This document shows, in pieces, positions 7,198-15,986 of a DNA stretch of 64,000 bases. A program made the position numbers and the translations under genes. The first letter of the stretch is position 1. Each line of letters begins with the position of its first letter. Source of the stretch: Sphaerisporangium album (GTDB taxonomy: Bacteria; Actinomycetota; Actinomycetes; Streptosporangiales; Streptosporangiaceae); the NCBI RefSeq assembly GCF_003323745.1, contig NZ_QOIL01000006.1, forward strand, positions 372,001-436,000. Direction: 5' to 3'. The notes below the pieces were generated by a model that ran no database searches, had not been told where the DNA came from, and saw nothing but the letters and a program-made list of their open reading frames with translations.

Positions 7198-9033
7198 ATG
7201 CGTTACCGGCGGTTAGTGGCTCTGGCGGCGGCGACGGTGGTTATGGGGGCGGGGGTGGCGCCGGCCGTTCACGCTGACGACGGGAAGGACTCCTGGATCC
7301 TGGGCAAGATCAGGAGCATGAGCCTGGAGGAGAAGGTCGGACAGCTGTTCGTGGCCGACGTCTACGGGCAGAGCGGGGACACGACCGACCCGGCCGACGT
7401 GGCGGCGAACCAGGCGATGTACGGGCCTGACGTCAAGAACGGCGACGACCTCATCGCCAAGTACAAGCTCGGCGCGATCCTCTACTTCCGGTGGGCGAAC
7501 AACCTGAACGACCCCGTCAGGACGGCGGGGCTCTCCAACGACCTGCAGCGGGCGGCGCTGGCGCAGCCGGCGAAGATCCCGCTGCTGATCGCCACCGACC
7601 AGGAGCACGGCGCCGTCTACCGGCTGGACGAGCCGTTCACCGCGTTCCCCGGGCAGATGGCGCTCGGCGCGACCCGCAGCGCGGGCGAGGCGCTCGCCAC
7701 GGGGATGGTCACCGGCCGGGAACTGGCCGCGCTCGGCATCAACCAGGACTACGCGCCGGTCGCCGATGTCAACATCAACCCGGGCAACCCGGTGATCGGC
7801 GTCCGCTCGTTCGGGGAGAACACCGAGCTCGTGTCAACGCTCACGCGAGCCTCCGTCCACGGTCTGCGGCAGGGCGGCGTCCTGGCGAGCCTGAAGCACT
7901 TCCCGGGCCATGGCGACACGATCACCGACAGCCACACCGGCGTACCGTGGATCTTCCACACGAAGGAGCAGTGGCAGCGGATCGACGCGCCACCGTTCCG
8001 GGCGGGCATCGCCGCCGGCGCCGACATGGTCATGACGGCGCACGTCGTCATGCCGTACCTGCAGAGCGACTGCGACGTGGCGACCCAGCAGGGCTGCGAC
8101 CCCGCGACGCTCGACCCGGAGATCATGACCGGGCTGCTCCGCGGCGAGCTCGGCTACGACGGCGTCGTGGTAACCGACTCGCTGTCCATGCAGGGCGTGC
8201 GCGACAAGTACGGCGACGACCGCATCCCGGTGCTCGCGCTCAAGGCCGGGGTCGACATGCTCATGATCGTCGACGACGCGACGAGCACGATCTCCCTGGA
8301 CCGCGCCTACAACGCCGTGCTGAACGCCGTCCGCTCGGGCGAGCTGACCGAGGAGCGCATCGACGAGTCCGTCCACCGGGTCCTGCGCCTCAAGAAGCAG
8401 CGCGGCCTCTTCCACGGTGACCGGCAGGTCGACGAGCGAAAGGTGCTGGACCGCCTCGGCTCCCCCGCGCACAAGGCGCTCGCCCGCGTGGTCGCCGGCC
8501 ACAGCGTGACGCTGGTGCGGAACACCGCCGGTGTGCTGCCGCTGACGAACACCGGGCAGCGGGTGCTGGTGACCGGCTACCGCAACGTCACGCCGCCGTC
8601 CGTCAAGATCCCGCCGACCGAGCGGCTGGCCAAGGCGATCGGCGATTTGGGGGTCACCACCGAGGTGTTCGAGACGGGGACGGCCCCCAACCAGGCGACC
8701 GTCAACACCGCGGTGGCCAAGGCGGCCGCCTGCGACCTGGTCGTGGTGACCACGGTGAACTCCAAGAGCTCGGCCTCCCAGCGCAACCTCGTCAACGCGC
8801 TGCTCGCCACCGGCAAGCCCGTCGTCATCGTCGCCGCCCGCAACCCGTACGACATCGCGGACTTCCCCGACGCCCCCACGTACCTCGCGACGTACTCGTG
8901 GGAGAAGCCGGCGATGGAGGCCGCCGCACGGGTGCTGTTCGGCCGCACCGACCCCAGAGGCAAGCTGCCGGTGACGATCCCGGCCGCCGACGGCTCCGTC
9001 CTCTACCCCTACGGACACGGTCTGAGCTACTGA
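7198..9033 (+). CDS. nagZ: Secreted GH3 beta-N-acetylglucosaminidase, NagZ type
   Basis: 611 residues from the ATG at 7198, chosen because GGAGG lies 4 bases upstream; the frame is open further upstream but without a ribosome site. Signal peptide about 1-27. The GH3 barrel carries KHFPGHGDT (233-241) and, in the same loop, DSH (244-246), the Asp-His pair that marks NagZ-type N-acetylglucosaminidases rather than ordinary beta-glucosidases. The nucleophile is Asp327 in VVVTDSLSM. A GH3 C-terminal alpha/beta domain completes the protein. Expected role: removal of non-reducing GlcNAc from muropeptides outside the cell. It forms an operon with the namZ-like gene 24 bases downstream. Confidence 0.93.
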   Translation: MRYRRLVALAAATVVMGAGVAPAVHADDGKDSWILGKIRSMSLEEKVGQLFVADVYGQSGDTTDPADVAANQAMYGPDVKNGDDLIAKYKLGAILYFRWANNLNDPVRTAGLSNDLQRAALAQPAKIPLLIATDQEHGAVYRLDEPFTAFPGQMALGATRSAGEALATGMVTGRELAALGINQDYAPVADVNINPGNPVIGVRSFGENTELVSTLTRASVHGLRQGGVLASLKHFPGHGDTITDSHTGVPWIFHTKEQWQRIDAPPFRAGIAAGADMVMTAHVVMPYLQSDCDVATQQGCDPATLDPEIMTGLLRGELGYDGVVVTDSLSMQGVRDKYGDDRIPVLALKAGVDMLMIVDDATSTISLDRAYNAVLNAVRSGELTEERIDESVHRVLRLKKQRGLFHGDRQVDERKVLDRLGSPAHKALARVVAGHSVTLVRNTAGVLPLTNTGQRVLVTGYRNVTPPSVKIPPTERLAKAIGDLGVTTEVFETGTAPNQATVNTAVAKAAACDLVVVTTVNSKSSASQRNLVNALLATGKPVVIVAARNPYDIADFPDAPTYLATYSWEKPAMEAAARVLFGRTDPRGKLPVTIPAADGSVLYPYGHGLSY

Positions 9034-9057
9034 CCTCCCAGAAGGGAGCACCATCTC

Positions 9058-10341
9058 ATGGGCCACCTCTTCTCGCGGCGGGCCGTGCTGTCCACCGCGG
9101 CCGTCACCATGGCCGGGACAGGCATGGGCGTCCCAGCGCTCGGCCACCGTCCACGGCCCCGCGGATTCCGGACCGGCGTCCAGGTCCTGATGGCCGACGA
9201 CTACGGGCTCGTGAGGGGCCAGAAGGTCGGCATCGTCACCAACCCCACCGGCATCCTGCCCGACCTCGGCCACGAGGTCGACGTGATGGCCGCCCGCGAC
9301 GAGATCGACCTCGTCGCGGTGTTCGGCCCCGAGCACGGGTTTCGCGGCACGGCCCAGGCCGGCGGCTCAGAAGGTTTCCACGTGGACGAGCAGACCGGGC
9401 TCCCGGTCTACGACACGTACCTGAAGAGCGGCCAGGCGCTGGCCGACATCTTCACGAGGTCGGGCGTGGACACGATCATGTTCGACATCCAGGACGCGGG
9501 CGCCCGCTTCTACACCTACATCTGGACGATGTTCGACTCCATGCAGGCCGCGGCGCTGGCCGGCAAGCGGTTCGTCGTCCTCGACCGGCCCAACCCGATG
9601 ACCGGCCGCCGGGCCTACGGGCCGGTCATGACGCCGCAGTTCTCCACGTTCATCGGCCGCGAGGCGATCTCCCAGGCGCACGGCATGACCGTCGGCGAGC
9701 TGGCGAGGCTGTTCAACGCCGAGTTCCTGGACCGGCCGGTCGATCTCACGGTCGTGCAGATGCGCGGCTGGAAGCGGGACCTGGCGTACGAGGACACCGG
9801 TTTGCCCTGGGTTCTGCCGTCGCCGAACATGCCGACCGTGGACACCGCGTTCGTCTACTCGGGCACCGGCATGTTCGAGGGCACCAACCTGTCGGAGGGA
9901 CGTGGCACTACCCGGCCCTTCGAGCTCATCGGCGCCCCCTACGTCGACCACCGGTGGGCGGACACGCTCAACGCGCTGGGCCTGCCCGGCGCCGGGTTCC
10001 GACCGGCCTACTTCACGCCCACGTTCTCCAAGCACGTGAACAAGCTGTGCGGCGGGGTACAGCTGTACGTCACAGACCGGAAGGCATTCGACCCGGTCAA
10101 GACGGGAGTGGCGATGCTCGTCACGGTCAGGCGGCTCTACCCCGACGACTTCGCCTGGCGATACGACACCTCCGACCCGGCCCGGCCGTACTGGATCGAC
10201 AAGCTGACCGGCTCGGCCCAGGTCCGGACCGACATCGACGCCGGGAAAGCCCCGGACGAGGTCGAGGCCGGCTGGGCCGGCCCGCTCAACGCGTTCGCCG
10301 AGACGCGCGAGAAATACCTGGTCTACCGCGGCGGGAACTAG
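9058..10341 (+). CDS. namZ: Exo-beta-N-acetylmuramidase NamZ (DUF1343, GH171)
   Basis: 427 residues, preceded by an AAGGGAG ribosome site. The N-terminus has a twin-Arg signature (SRRAVLSTAAVTMAG), so export is probably by Tat. The body matches DUF1343/NamZ: GQKVGIVTNPTG, the active-site block FGPEHGFRG, DIQDAGARFYTYIWTM, LDRPNPM, LPSPNMPT and EGTNLSEGRGTTRPFE. Bacillus NamZ (YbbC) releases MurNAc from the non-reducing ends of wall chains and works with NagZ, which is the neighbour here. The pair could degrade glycan chains sequentially to monosaccharides outside the cell. Confidence 0.93.
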   Translation: MGHLFSRRAVLSTAAVTMAGTGMGVPALGHRPRPRGFRTGVQVLMADDYGLVRGQKVGIVTNPTGILPDLGHEVDVMAARDEIDLVAVFGPEHGFRGTAQAGGSEGFHVDEQTGLPVYDTYLKSGQALADIFTRSGVDTIMFDIQDAGARFYTYIWTMFDSMQAAALAGKRFVVLDRPNPMTGRRAYGPVMTPQFSTFIGREAISQAHGMTVGELARLFNAEFLDRPVDLTVVQMRGWKRDLAYEDTGLPWVLPSPNMPTVDTAFVYSGTGMFEGTNLSEGRGTTRPFELIGAPYVDHRWADTLNALGLPGAGFRPAYFTPTFSKHVNKLCGGVQLYVTDRKAFDPVKTGVAMLVTVRRLYPDDFAWRYDTSDPARPYWIDKLTGSAQVRTDIDAGKAPDEVEAGWAGPLNAFAETREKYLVYRGGN

Positions 10342-10554
10342 CCACGCCGGCATGGCGGGGCCCGTCGAAGCACTCGGTGCCTATGGAACCTCGTCCCGCC
10401 TTGCCGGTACCGAAGACGGGAGAGCTCAGGGATGCGGGGCTTCGTCGTGCAACATCCACATTATCCGTCTTGGCCTGTCAATCTCTATTGTCATGATTCC
10501 ATCATCGATGGACACTTGTGCCTTGACCATTGCCGCCGGACAGAGGGGTCCTGA

Positions 10555-11826
10555 GTGCGACGGCTTCGTGCAGGGCTGACCGTATGCGTCGTCTCGATCT
10601 TCCTTAGCGCTGCGCCGATCACGGCGCCCGCGCTCGCCGCGGAGACCGCGGGTTGTGCGGACACATCGGCGCCGCTCTCCATCGAGGAGCAACGCCTCGC
10701 CGGCGCCGTCCCGCAGGAGATCGTGCGGCGTGCCGGCTTCGACTCGGTGGCCTCCCAGTTCGCGCGGGTCCTGTGCGGGACGACTTCGTACCGCCAGGCG
10801 GAGCTGGTCGTCACAGCGCACGGGCAGCGGCTCTGGCGGCGCGCGGTCGATCGGGCGCAGGGACGCGGCGTTCCGGGCGGAGACCTGAGCCGGGACGACG
10901 ACCGGCCGCTGTACTGGGCACGGCTGGGGATGACCGGCGCGCTGCGGCAGTGGCGGCCCGCGTTCGACCTCACCGACGCCGGACGCAAGGCGCTGCTCGA
11001 TCGCCTGGAGCGCGGCTCCCGCGGTCAGGACGCCATCCGCTTCCCCGCGGCGAGGGGCGTGAAGCGGGTGCTGGTAACCGGCTTCGACCCGTTCACCCTG
11101 GACCGGGACATCCGCATCAGCAACCCCTCCGGGGCCACCGCACTGGCGCTCGACGGGACGACTGTACGGACGGACGCGGGCCTGGTCAGGATCGAGACGG
11201 CCGTGTTCCCCGTCCGCTGGGGCGACTTCGCGGACGGCATGGTGGAGCGGGCATTGCGCCCGCACCTACCACAGGCGGACCTGTTCACGACGGTCAGCCA
11301 GGGCCGGGTCGGCCGGTTCGACATCGAGCGCTTCAACGGGGCCTGGCGGGGAGGCTTCCCGGACAACGAGAACGTGTCCTCGACGGGGCCGATCCCCGTG
11401 TCCGACCCCGCCGGCCAGCCCCAGTGGACGGTCACCACGCTCCCGTACCGGGACATCGTCGCCGCCTCGACGGGCCGCTTCCCCGTGCGCGACAACACCC
11501 AGGTGACCGAGATCCCGGCGGGCGCGACCGCCCCCGTGGTGCGGCCGGACGGCCCCACCGAGGGCTCCACCGCGCGAAGCGGGAGCGGCGGCGACTACCT
11601 CTCCAACGAGATCGCCTACCGGGCGACACTGCTACGCGACCGGCTCCGTCTGGATATCCCGGGCGGCCATGTGCACACCCCCGTCCTGCAGTTCGGCGCG
11701 ACCAACACCGACCCGGCGACGGGCACGATCACGGACCCCGAATTCGTGCGGAACCGCCTGGACATCATCGCCCAGGTCCGCTCGATCATCCTCGTGGCGG
11801 CCACCGCCACCCCTGCGCGAAGCTGA
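10555..11826 (+). CDS. Secreted pyroglutamyl-peptidase-like (C15) protein with Ser in place of the nucleophile Cys
   Basis: 423 residues from a GTG after an AGAGGGG ribosome site; about twice the length of ordinary Pcp (around 215). Signal peptide 1-28. Residues about 30-165 are an extra helical N-terminal region. From about 170 the C15 fold is visible: RVLVTGFDPF, NPSGATAL, VFPVRWGDF, the catalytic-Glu block DIERFNGAW (Glu258) and the His block GHVHTP (His374). The nucleophile motif, usually G-Y-x-C-N, here reads GDYLSN, so Ser350 replaces Cys. It may act as a serine variant, a binding protein or an inactive homologue. It follows namZ by 213 bases and may belong to the same scavenging set. 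Confidence 0.85.
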   Translation: MRRLRAGLTVCVVSIFLSAAPITAPALAAETAGCADTSAPLSIEEQRLAGAVPQEIVRRAGFDSVASQFARVLCGTTSYRQAELVVTAHGQRLWRRAVDRAQGRGVPGGDLSRDDDRPLYWARLGMTGALRQWRPAFDLTDAGRKALLDRLERGSRGQDAIRFPAARGVKRVLVTGFDPFTLDRDIRISNPSGATALALDGTTVRTDAGLVRIETAVFPVRWGDFADGMVERALRPHLPQADLFTTVSQGRVGRFDIERFNGAWRGGFPDNENVSSTGPIPVSDPAGQPQWTVTTLPYRDIVAASTGRFPVRDNTQVTEIPAGATAPVVRPDGPTEGSTARSGSGGDYLSNEIAYRATLLRDRLRLDIPGGHVHTPVLQFGATNTDPATGTITDPEFVRNRLDIIAQVRSIILVAATATPARS

Positions 11827-11918
11827 GCAACCAGATGCCGCTGCCATCGAGGCCGCGCTCAAGGGGTGATCGCGCCCGGCCCGCAGTTGGCCCACAACCC
11901 GCGAGCGTCAATGAGAAC

Positions 11919-11949
11919 GGGCGGGACTCCGTAAAGTGGAGACCCGCCC
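11919..11949. terminator. Hairpin terminator between the C15-like gene and tRNA-Arg
   Basis: Arms 11919-11930 and 11938-11949 pair over 12 positions with one mismatch around a 7-base loop. It can serve the rightward C15-like gene and the leftward tRNA. Confidence 0.6.
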
Positions 11950-12003
11950 GCTTCTATGTTGTTCGCCCTGGTCAGCGGCTAAATTCCGCTGGCTGAGATC
12001 ATG

Positions 12004-12075
12004 TGCCCCCTGCAGGATTCGAACCTGCGCACCCGGCTCCGGAGGCCGGTGCTCTATCCCCTGAGCTAAGGGGGC
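12004..12075 (-). tRNA. tRNA-Arg (anticodon CCG)
   Basis: Read on the minus strand, a full cloverleaf is visible. The acceptor arm pairs GCCCCCT with AGGGGGC, the D arm is GCTC/GAGC, and the anticodon stem CCGGC/GCCGG encloses the loop CTCCGGA with anticodon CCG. The T arm is GCAGG-TTCGAAT-CCTGC. The discriminator base is A and CCA is not encoded. It reads the CGG arginine codon, common in this genome. Confidence 0.95.
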
Positions 12076-12454
12076 TCAACGAGTGACAAGGCTACCAGCA
12101 TCTGGAGGTCGTTCGTCACCGGGAATAGAGATCACGATCATGGTGTGCGCGGTGGGCGGCCGGGTGGACGGGGTGGTGGCACGGGGGGCATCAAGGATCC
12201 ACATCGAGTGCCGGCCATACGGCCGGCACTCGATCATCCGATCACGACGGCGGGTTGCCGGCGATCTCGGACGGGCGTACTGGGTGCATGATCATAGGTG
12301 GGCGGTCGGGGTCGGCGCGGCGTGCGACCTCGGCCCGGGATCGGCCCCGAGGGCGCGGCCTCGCCCGGGACGTTAGACCTTGAAAGCGAGGGGCCGACCC
12401 CAGCTGCGACGAGCATGCGGGACGGGAGGCCGGTCCCGTGCGGCTCGGCCGGTG
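12076..12454. other. Intergenic region with a strong stem-loop
   Basis: No gene recognised. It contains a perfect 14-bp stem with a 4-base ATAC loop (12203-12216 with 12221-12234), probably a transcription terminator for the leftward NlpC/P60 gene or an insulator upstream of the tRNA. Confidence 0.5.
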
Positions 12455-13612
12455 TCAGGTGCTCGGGCGGATGGCGCCTCGGTAGCGGGAGCGGTAGTAG
12501 GGCGAATGGAGGAAGTCGACCTTGCGGACCACGTCGCCGGTCTTCGGGGCGTGGATCATCACGCCGTTCTTGAGGTAGATGCCCACGTGGGACGGGTCGC
12601 CGGTGCCGCCGCCGAAGAAGACGAGGTCGCCGGGCCGGAGTTGGGAGATGGGAATCTTGGTACCTCGGGTGAACTGACTGCCGGTGTAGTGCGGGAGGGA
12701 TACGCCGGCGCGAGACCAGGCATAGAGGGCCAGGCCGGAGCAGTCGAAGCCGCCGCGGGTCGCCCCCGCGGCCGATCCCCCGCCCCAGACATAAGGCGTC
12801 CCGAGCTGGCGGAGGGCAGCCGCTACAGCGATCGTCCCCGCCGGTGACTTGCCGGACCTTCTGGAGGCCGCGGCTCCGGGACGTTTTAACGGGTGCGGCA
12901 GGCGAGCCCCGGTGGGCGGCTTCGACAGGGCTGAAGTGCCGGCCCGCTTGGAGCTACCAGACGGCTTCACCCGCTCGGAAACCGTGGAGGGCTGCGGGGG
13001 TCCGGCCGGGCGGGCCGGTTGGTGGACCCTGTGTATGGGCTGCTCTTTGTCGTGGTCGGTTGAGGGCTGTGCGCCGGGCATGGGGATGGGGAACGTCCAG
13101 GTACGGGCGCCGGGTGTGCCGTACGGGTCGATCTCGGGTGTGTGCGAGGGGCGGCTGCGATCCATCGGGGACGGGCAAGGGACCGCGGCGTGTCCGCGTT
13201 CCGGGACGTCACTTGCTTCCACGGACATCGAGGAGATCCGAGACATCGCGGAGAATCCGGCGGTCTCTGTCGCGGCGGACGAGGGAGACCCCGGCGTGCC
13301 GGCTCCTGTGGCCTCCGTCGCGGCGATTACCGCGGCCTCGGTCGCGATGACCGCTGCGGCCTTCGACGCGGCCAGGCGGGCGGCCTTCGTCGTCGGAAGG
13401 TACGTGGTGTTCGGCCGTGGCTCAGAGTCACGTGGCCCAGAGTCACGTGGCCCAGAGTCATAGGCGTGATGGTCGGGGGGCCGGATGATGGGGGTGCAGC
13501 GGGTCAGCCGTGGGACCATGGTGGCCTCGCTGGAACCGGTTGAAGCCTCCGTGGAACCTGCTGAAAGTGCCGCCCCCGTGACAAGGACGGTGGTGACGAG
13601 CATCGTGATCAC
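12455..13612 (-). CDS. Secreted NlpC/P60 peptidoglycan endopeptidase
   Basis: 385 residues. I place the start at the GTG at 13612 because AAGGAGG (13619-13625) sits 6 bases upstream; reading further up would use this Shine-Dalgarno as rare AGG-AGG codons. A hydrophobic leader follows, though with few basic residues, so a longer signal peptide cannot be excluded. Residues about 30-265 are a low-complexity Ser/Pro/Ala/Thr-rich region. The C-terminal NlpC/P60 domain has catalytic Cys291 (FDCSGL), His342 (PSHVGIYL) and His354 (MIHAPK). These enzymes cleave gamma-D-Glu-diamino acid bonds in wall stem peptides. Confidence 0.92.
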   Translation of the reverse strand: MITMLVTTVLVTGAALSAGSTEASTGSSEATMVPRLTRCTPIIRPPDHHAYDSGPRDSGPRDSEPRPNTTYLPTTKAARLAASKAAAVIATEAAVIAATEATGAGTPGSPSSAATETAGFSAMSRISSMSVEASDVPERGHAAVPCPSPMDRSRPSHTPEIDPYGTPGARTWTFPIPMPGAQPSTDHDKEQPIHRVHQPARPAGPPQPSTVSERVKPSGSSKRAGTSALSKPPTGARLPHPLKRPGAAASRRSGKSPAGTIAVAAALRQLGTPYVWGGGSAAGATRGGFDCSGLALYAWSRAGVSLPHYTGSQFTRGTKIPISQLRPGDLVFFGGGTGDPSHVGIYLKNGVMIHAPKTGDVVRKVDFLHSPYYRSRYRGAIRPST

Positions 13613-13936
13613 GGACGCCCTCCTTGGGCTCGATGAGGAATCGAGGCCCCAGAATCGGACGAGCAGGCCCTTCACCGTCCAGCCGAATCCCACTCTGTGG
13701 ATTAAGGAGGTGCGACCGTTCCTCGGCCCGTTCAATCGCACCCGTCCTGAGCTGGGACGATGCCGGATTCGACCGAGTCTCGAGTGAGGGGGTTGTGGAT
13801 AACTCGCAGCCTCGGCGCTCGTCGCCCCCCATCGGTGTCGCCCGGGGGCTACGACGTTCGCTCGGCGTTCGGGGCGGGGAGAGGAAGTTCGGGGAAAGGG
13901 TCGCGTGGGGGCGGTTCAGGGGTTAGCCTCGCGGCC

Positions 13937-14335
13937 GTGGAAGAGCTTCTGGGACGCGTGCTGGTCGTGGACGACGACGAGGTGATTCGGCAGCTCATCG
14001 CCGTCAACCTCAACCTGGAGGGCTTCCAGGTCGAGACGGCGACCGACGGGCAGGACTGCCTTGACCGGGTGGGGACGGTCCAGCCTGATGTCATCACGCT
14101 GGACGTCATGATGCCGCGCCTGGACGGCTGGATGACGGCCACCAAGCTGCGCGCCGACGAGCGGACCAGCCATATCAAGATCATGATGATCACGGCCCGC
14201 GCCCAGGAGGACGACAAGAAGCGCGGCCTCGCGATCGGCGTGGATGCCTACCTCACCAAGCCCTTCGACCCGGCCGAGCTGATCCAGGTCGTGAGAGATC
14301 TGGCCCTGTCCGCCCGCACGAGCTCCAGCGGCTGA
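13937..14335 (+). CDS. Stand-alone receiver-domain response regulator
   Basis: 132 residues, a single REC domain without an output domain. It shows the acidic pocket VVDDDE, the phospho-acceptor Asp in ITLDVMMP, the switch Thr in ITAR and the conserved Lys in LTKPF. The start is set at the GTG at 13937 because TAGCCT lies 7 bases upstream, a leaderless-promoter signature; upstream frame extension is Gly/Arg-rich noise. No kinase gene is adjacent, so partner and output are unknown. It may act by protein-protein interaction. Confidence 0.9.
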   Translation: MEELLGRVLVVDDDEVIRQLIAVNLNLEGFQVETATDGQDCLDRVGTVQPDVITLDVMMPRLDGWMTATKLRADERTSHIKIMMITARAQEDDKKRGLAIGVDAYLTKPFDPAELIQVVRDLALSARTSSSG

Positions 14336-14525
14336 GCACCGCCCGGTCTCCTGCGGCCACATCTGCATGGGGGACGCGCCGCCGCCCTGCCAGTCTCGCG
14401 AGATGCCACGCACCGCCCGGCAGTTCCCGGGGGACGACGGGCATACCTAAATATCCGAACTGGACTGGAAATAAGCTCACAAGTGGCTCTAACCAGCGCC
14501 GCGACCGGCTCCTAGAGTCGGACCC

Positions 14526-15152
14526 ATGATCGCCCCCTCGACCCTGCTCGTGTTCTCCGCCGCCGCGCTGGCCCTGGTGGTCATTCCGGGGCCGAACATC
14601 ATTTACATCACCGCCCGGGGCATCGCCCAAGGGCGCGCGGCCGCCATCGCCTCGGCCGTAGGTGTCGAGACCGGGACGTTGCTGCACATCGCCGCGGCCT
14701 CCGCCGGCCTGTCGTACCTGATCGCGCGGTCGGCGGCGGCCTTCACCGTCGTCAAGTGGGCCGGGGCCGCGTATCTGGTCTACCTCGGCGTCCGTACGCT
14801 GGCCGACCGGCGCGGGCAGGCCGGCGAGGTCGTCGCGAGTCAGCCGCTCGGCAGGGTCTTCCTGGAGGGGGTGATCGTGAACGTGCTGAACCCCAAGGTG
14901 ATCCTGTTCTTCCTCGCGTTCCTGCCGCAGTTCGTCGACCCGGCGGCGGGATCACCGGCCCTGCAGATCGCGGTGCTGGGGGCGACGCTGCTGCTGCTCG
15001 GGATCGCGAGCGACATGGTGTACGCCGTCGGGGCGGGCACGCTCGGCCGGGTGCTGCGCCGGCGCGGGAAGTCGATCAAATACGTCAGCGGGTGCGTCTA
15101 CCTCGGGCTCGGCGTCGCGACCGCGCTCACCGGCGGCGCTCGCGCACGCTGA
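14526..15152 (+). CDS. LysE/RhtB family amino-acid exporter
   Basis: 208 residues with five to six hydrophobic segments. Family hallmarks are VIPGPNIIYITARG near the N-terminus, KWAGAAYLVYLGVRTL, and GVIVNVLNPKVILFFLAFLPQFVDP in the middle. LysE/RhtB proteins export amino acids or related metabolites using the proton gradient. TAGAGT lies 7 bases before the ATG and no ribosome site is present, so the mRNA is probably leaderless. A second, clearly related exporter lies at 54846. Substrate unknown. Confidence 0.93.
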   Translation: MIAPSTLLVFSAAALALVVIPGPNIIYITARGIAQGRAAAIASAVGVETGTLLHIAAASAGLSYLIARSAAAFTVVKWAGAAYLVYLGVRTLADRRGQAGEVVASQPLGRVFLEGVIVNVLNPKVILFFLAFLPQFVDPAAGSPALQIAVLGATLLLLGIASDMVYAVGAGTLGRVLRRRGKSIKYVSGCVYLGLGVATALTGGARAR

Positions 15153-15287
15153 GCGTCGTTCAACGCGACGTCGGCGGGCGCGGGGGAATGTCCGCGCCGT
15201 CTCAGCGCGGCCTCCAGCGCCACCTCGGCCAACCGCCGCCACCTCGGCCCGGCCTCGGAGCCGGACGCGTGGCCGCGTGGCCGTGGT

Positions 15288-15806
15288 TCAGTGTGCGAAC
15301 GTGCCGATGGTCTCCCCCGAGGCGATCGCCGAGTTCTTGATCCGCTGGTGGACCTCCTGGGGGCCGCCGGACGACACGACGGGTCCGGGCAGCGCGTACA
15401 CGATGAAGTGGTAGTGGTGGACGCCGCTCGGCGGGCACGGCCCCGCGTACGCCGGATCGCCGCCGTTGCCCCTCACGACCCTGCCGGGGGCCTCGCCCTC
15501 GGCGGCGCCGGTGGCGGTGGTGGAGACGCCGGTCACGAGCCAGTGGATGTACGAGCCGCCGGGCGCGTCCGGGTCGTCGACGACGATGGCCAGCTCACGG
15601 GCGGACGAGGGCACGCCGCTCCACTTCAGCGGCGGCGAGACGTCCTGGCCGCCCTGGGCCGCGCACGCGTGCTTCCGCGGGATCGCGGCGCCGTCGGCGA
15701 AGGCGGGGCTGCTGACCTTGAGACCGGACGCCGGCGTGGCCCCCTCCGCGGAACAGCCGGCGAGCGTGATCGCCGCGACGAGCGCCAGAGCGTTGACGAT
15801 CTTCAT
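15288..15806 (-). CDS. PEBP-family (YbhB/YbcL-like) lipoprotein
   Basis: 172 residues. The N-terminus is a lipoprotein signal with the lipobox LAGC (Cys at residue 17). The rest is the phosphatidylethanolamine-binding-protein fold: DVSPPLKWSGVP, AIVVDDPDAPGGSYIHWLV, a GPCPPSGVHHYHF block and a YALPGP motif. The conserved D-P-D-A-P and H-x-H-F pocket residues are present. Function in bacteria is poorly known; ligand binding or protease inhibition has been proposed. TATTCT lies 6 bases before the ATG, pointing to a leaderless mRNA and fixing this start over an upstream GTG. Confidence 0.9.
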   Translation of the reverse strand: MKIVNALALVAAITLAGCSAEGATPASGLKVSSPAFADGAAIPRKHACAAQGGQDVSPPLKWSGVPSSARELAIVVDDPDAPGGSYIHWLVTGVSTTATGAAEGEAPGRVVRGNGGDPAYAGPCPPSGVHHYHFIVYALPGPVVSSGGPQEVHQRIKNSAIASGETIGTFAH

Positions 15807-15941
15807 ACGTCCAGAATACGGCCACCGACCTCCGCCACCCGGGAGTACCGGGCCGCGTATTTCCTGGGTACGCGGATCGACCACCACCCGGGAAGCGCCC
15901 GGCCGAGAACCGGCCGCCGGCCGGGAATTGACAGGGAGGAG

Positions 15942-15976
15942 GGCCCGCGCCCCTTGGGGGGTGAGGGGCGCGGGCC
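15942..15976 (-). terminator. Terminator of the GH16 gene
   Basis: Perfect 12-bp stem (15942-15953 with 15965-15976) with an 11-base loop, just beyond the GH16 stop codon. Confidence 0.65.
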
Positions 15977-15986
15977 GGGGGGAGGG

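Noticed and set aside
12203-12234. 14-bp stem-loop as a possible small RNA
   Set aside because: No promoter-like sequence or flanking conserved structure is visible; a simple terminator is the more economical reading.
13794-13802. TGTGGATAA, an exact DnaA-box sequence
   Set aside because: Only one copy occurs and no dnaA, dnaN or A/T-rich origin features are nearby, so it is not evidence of an origin.
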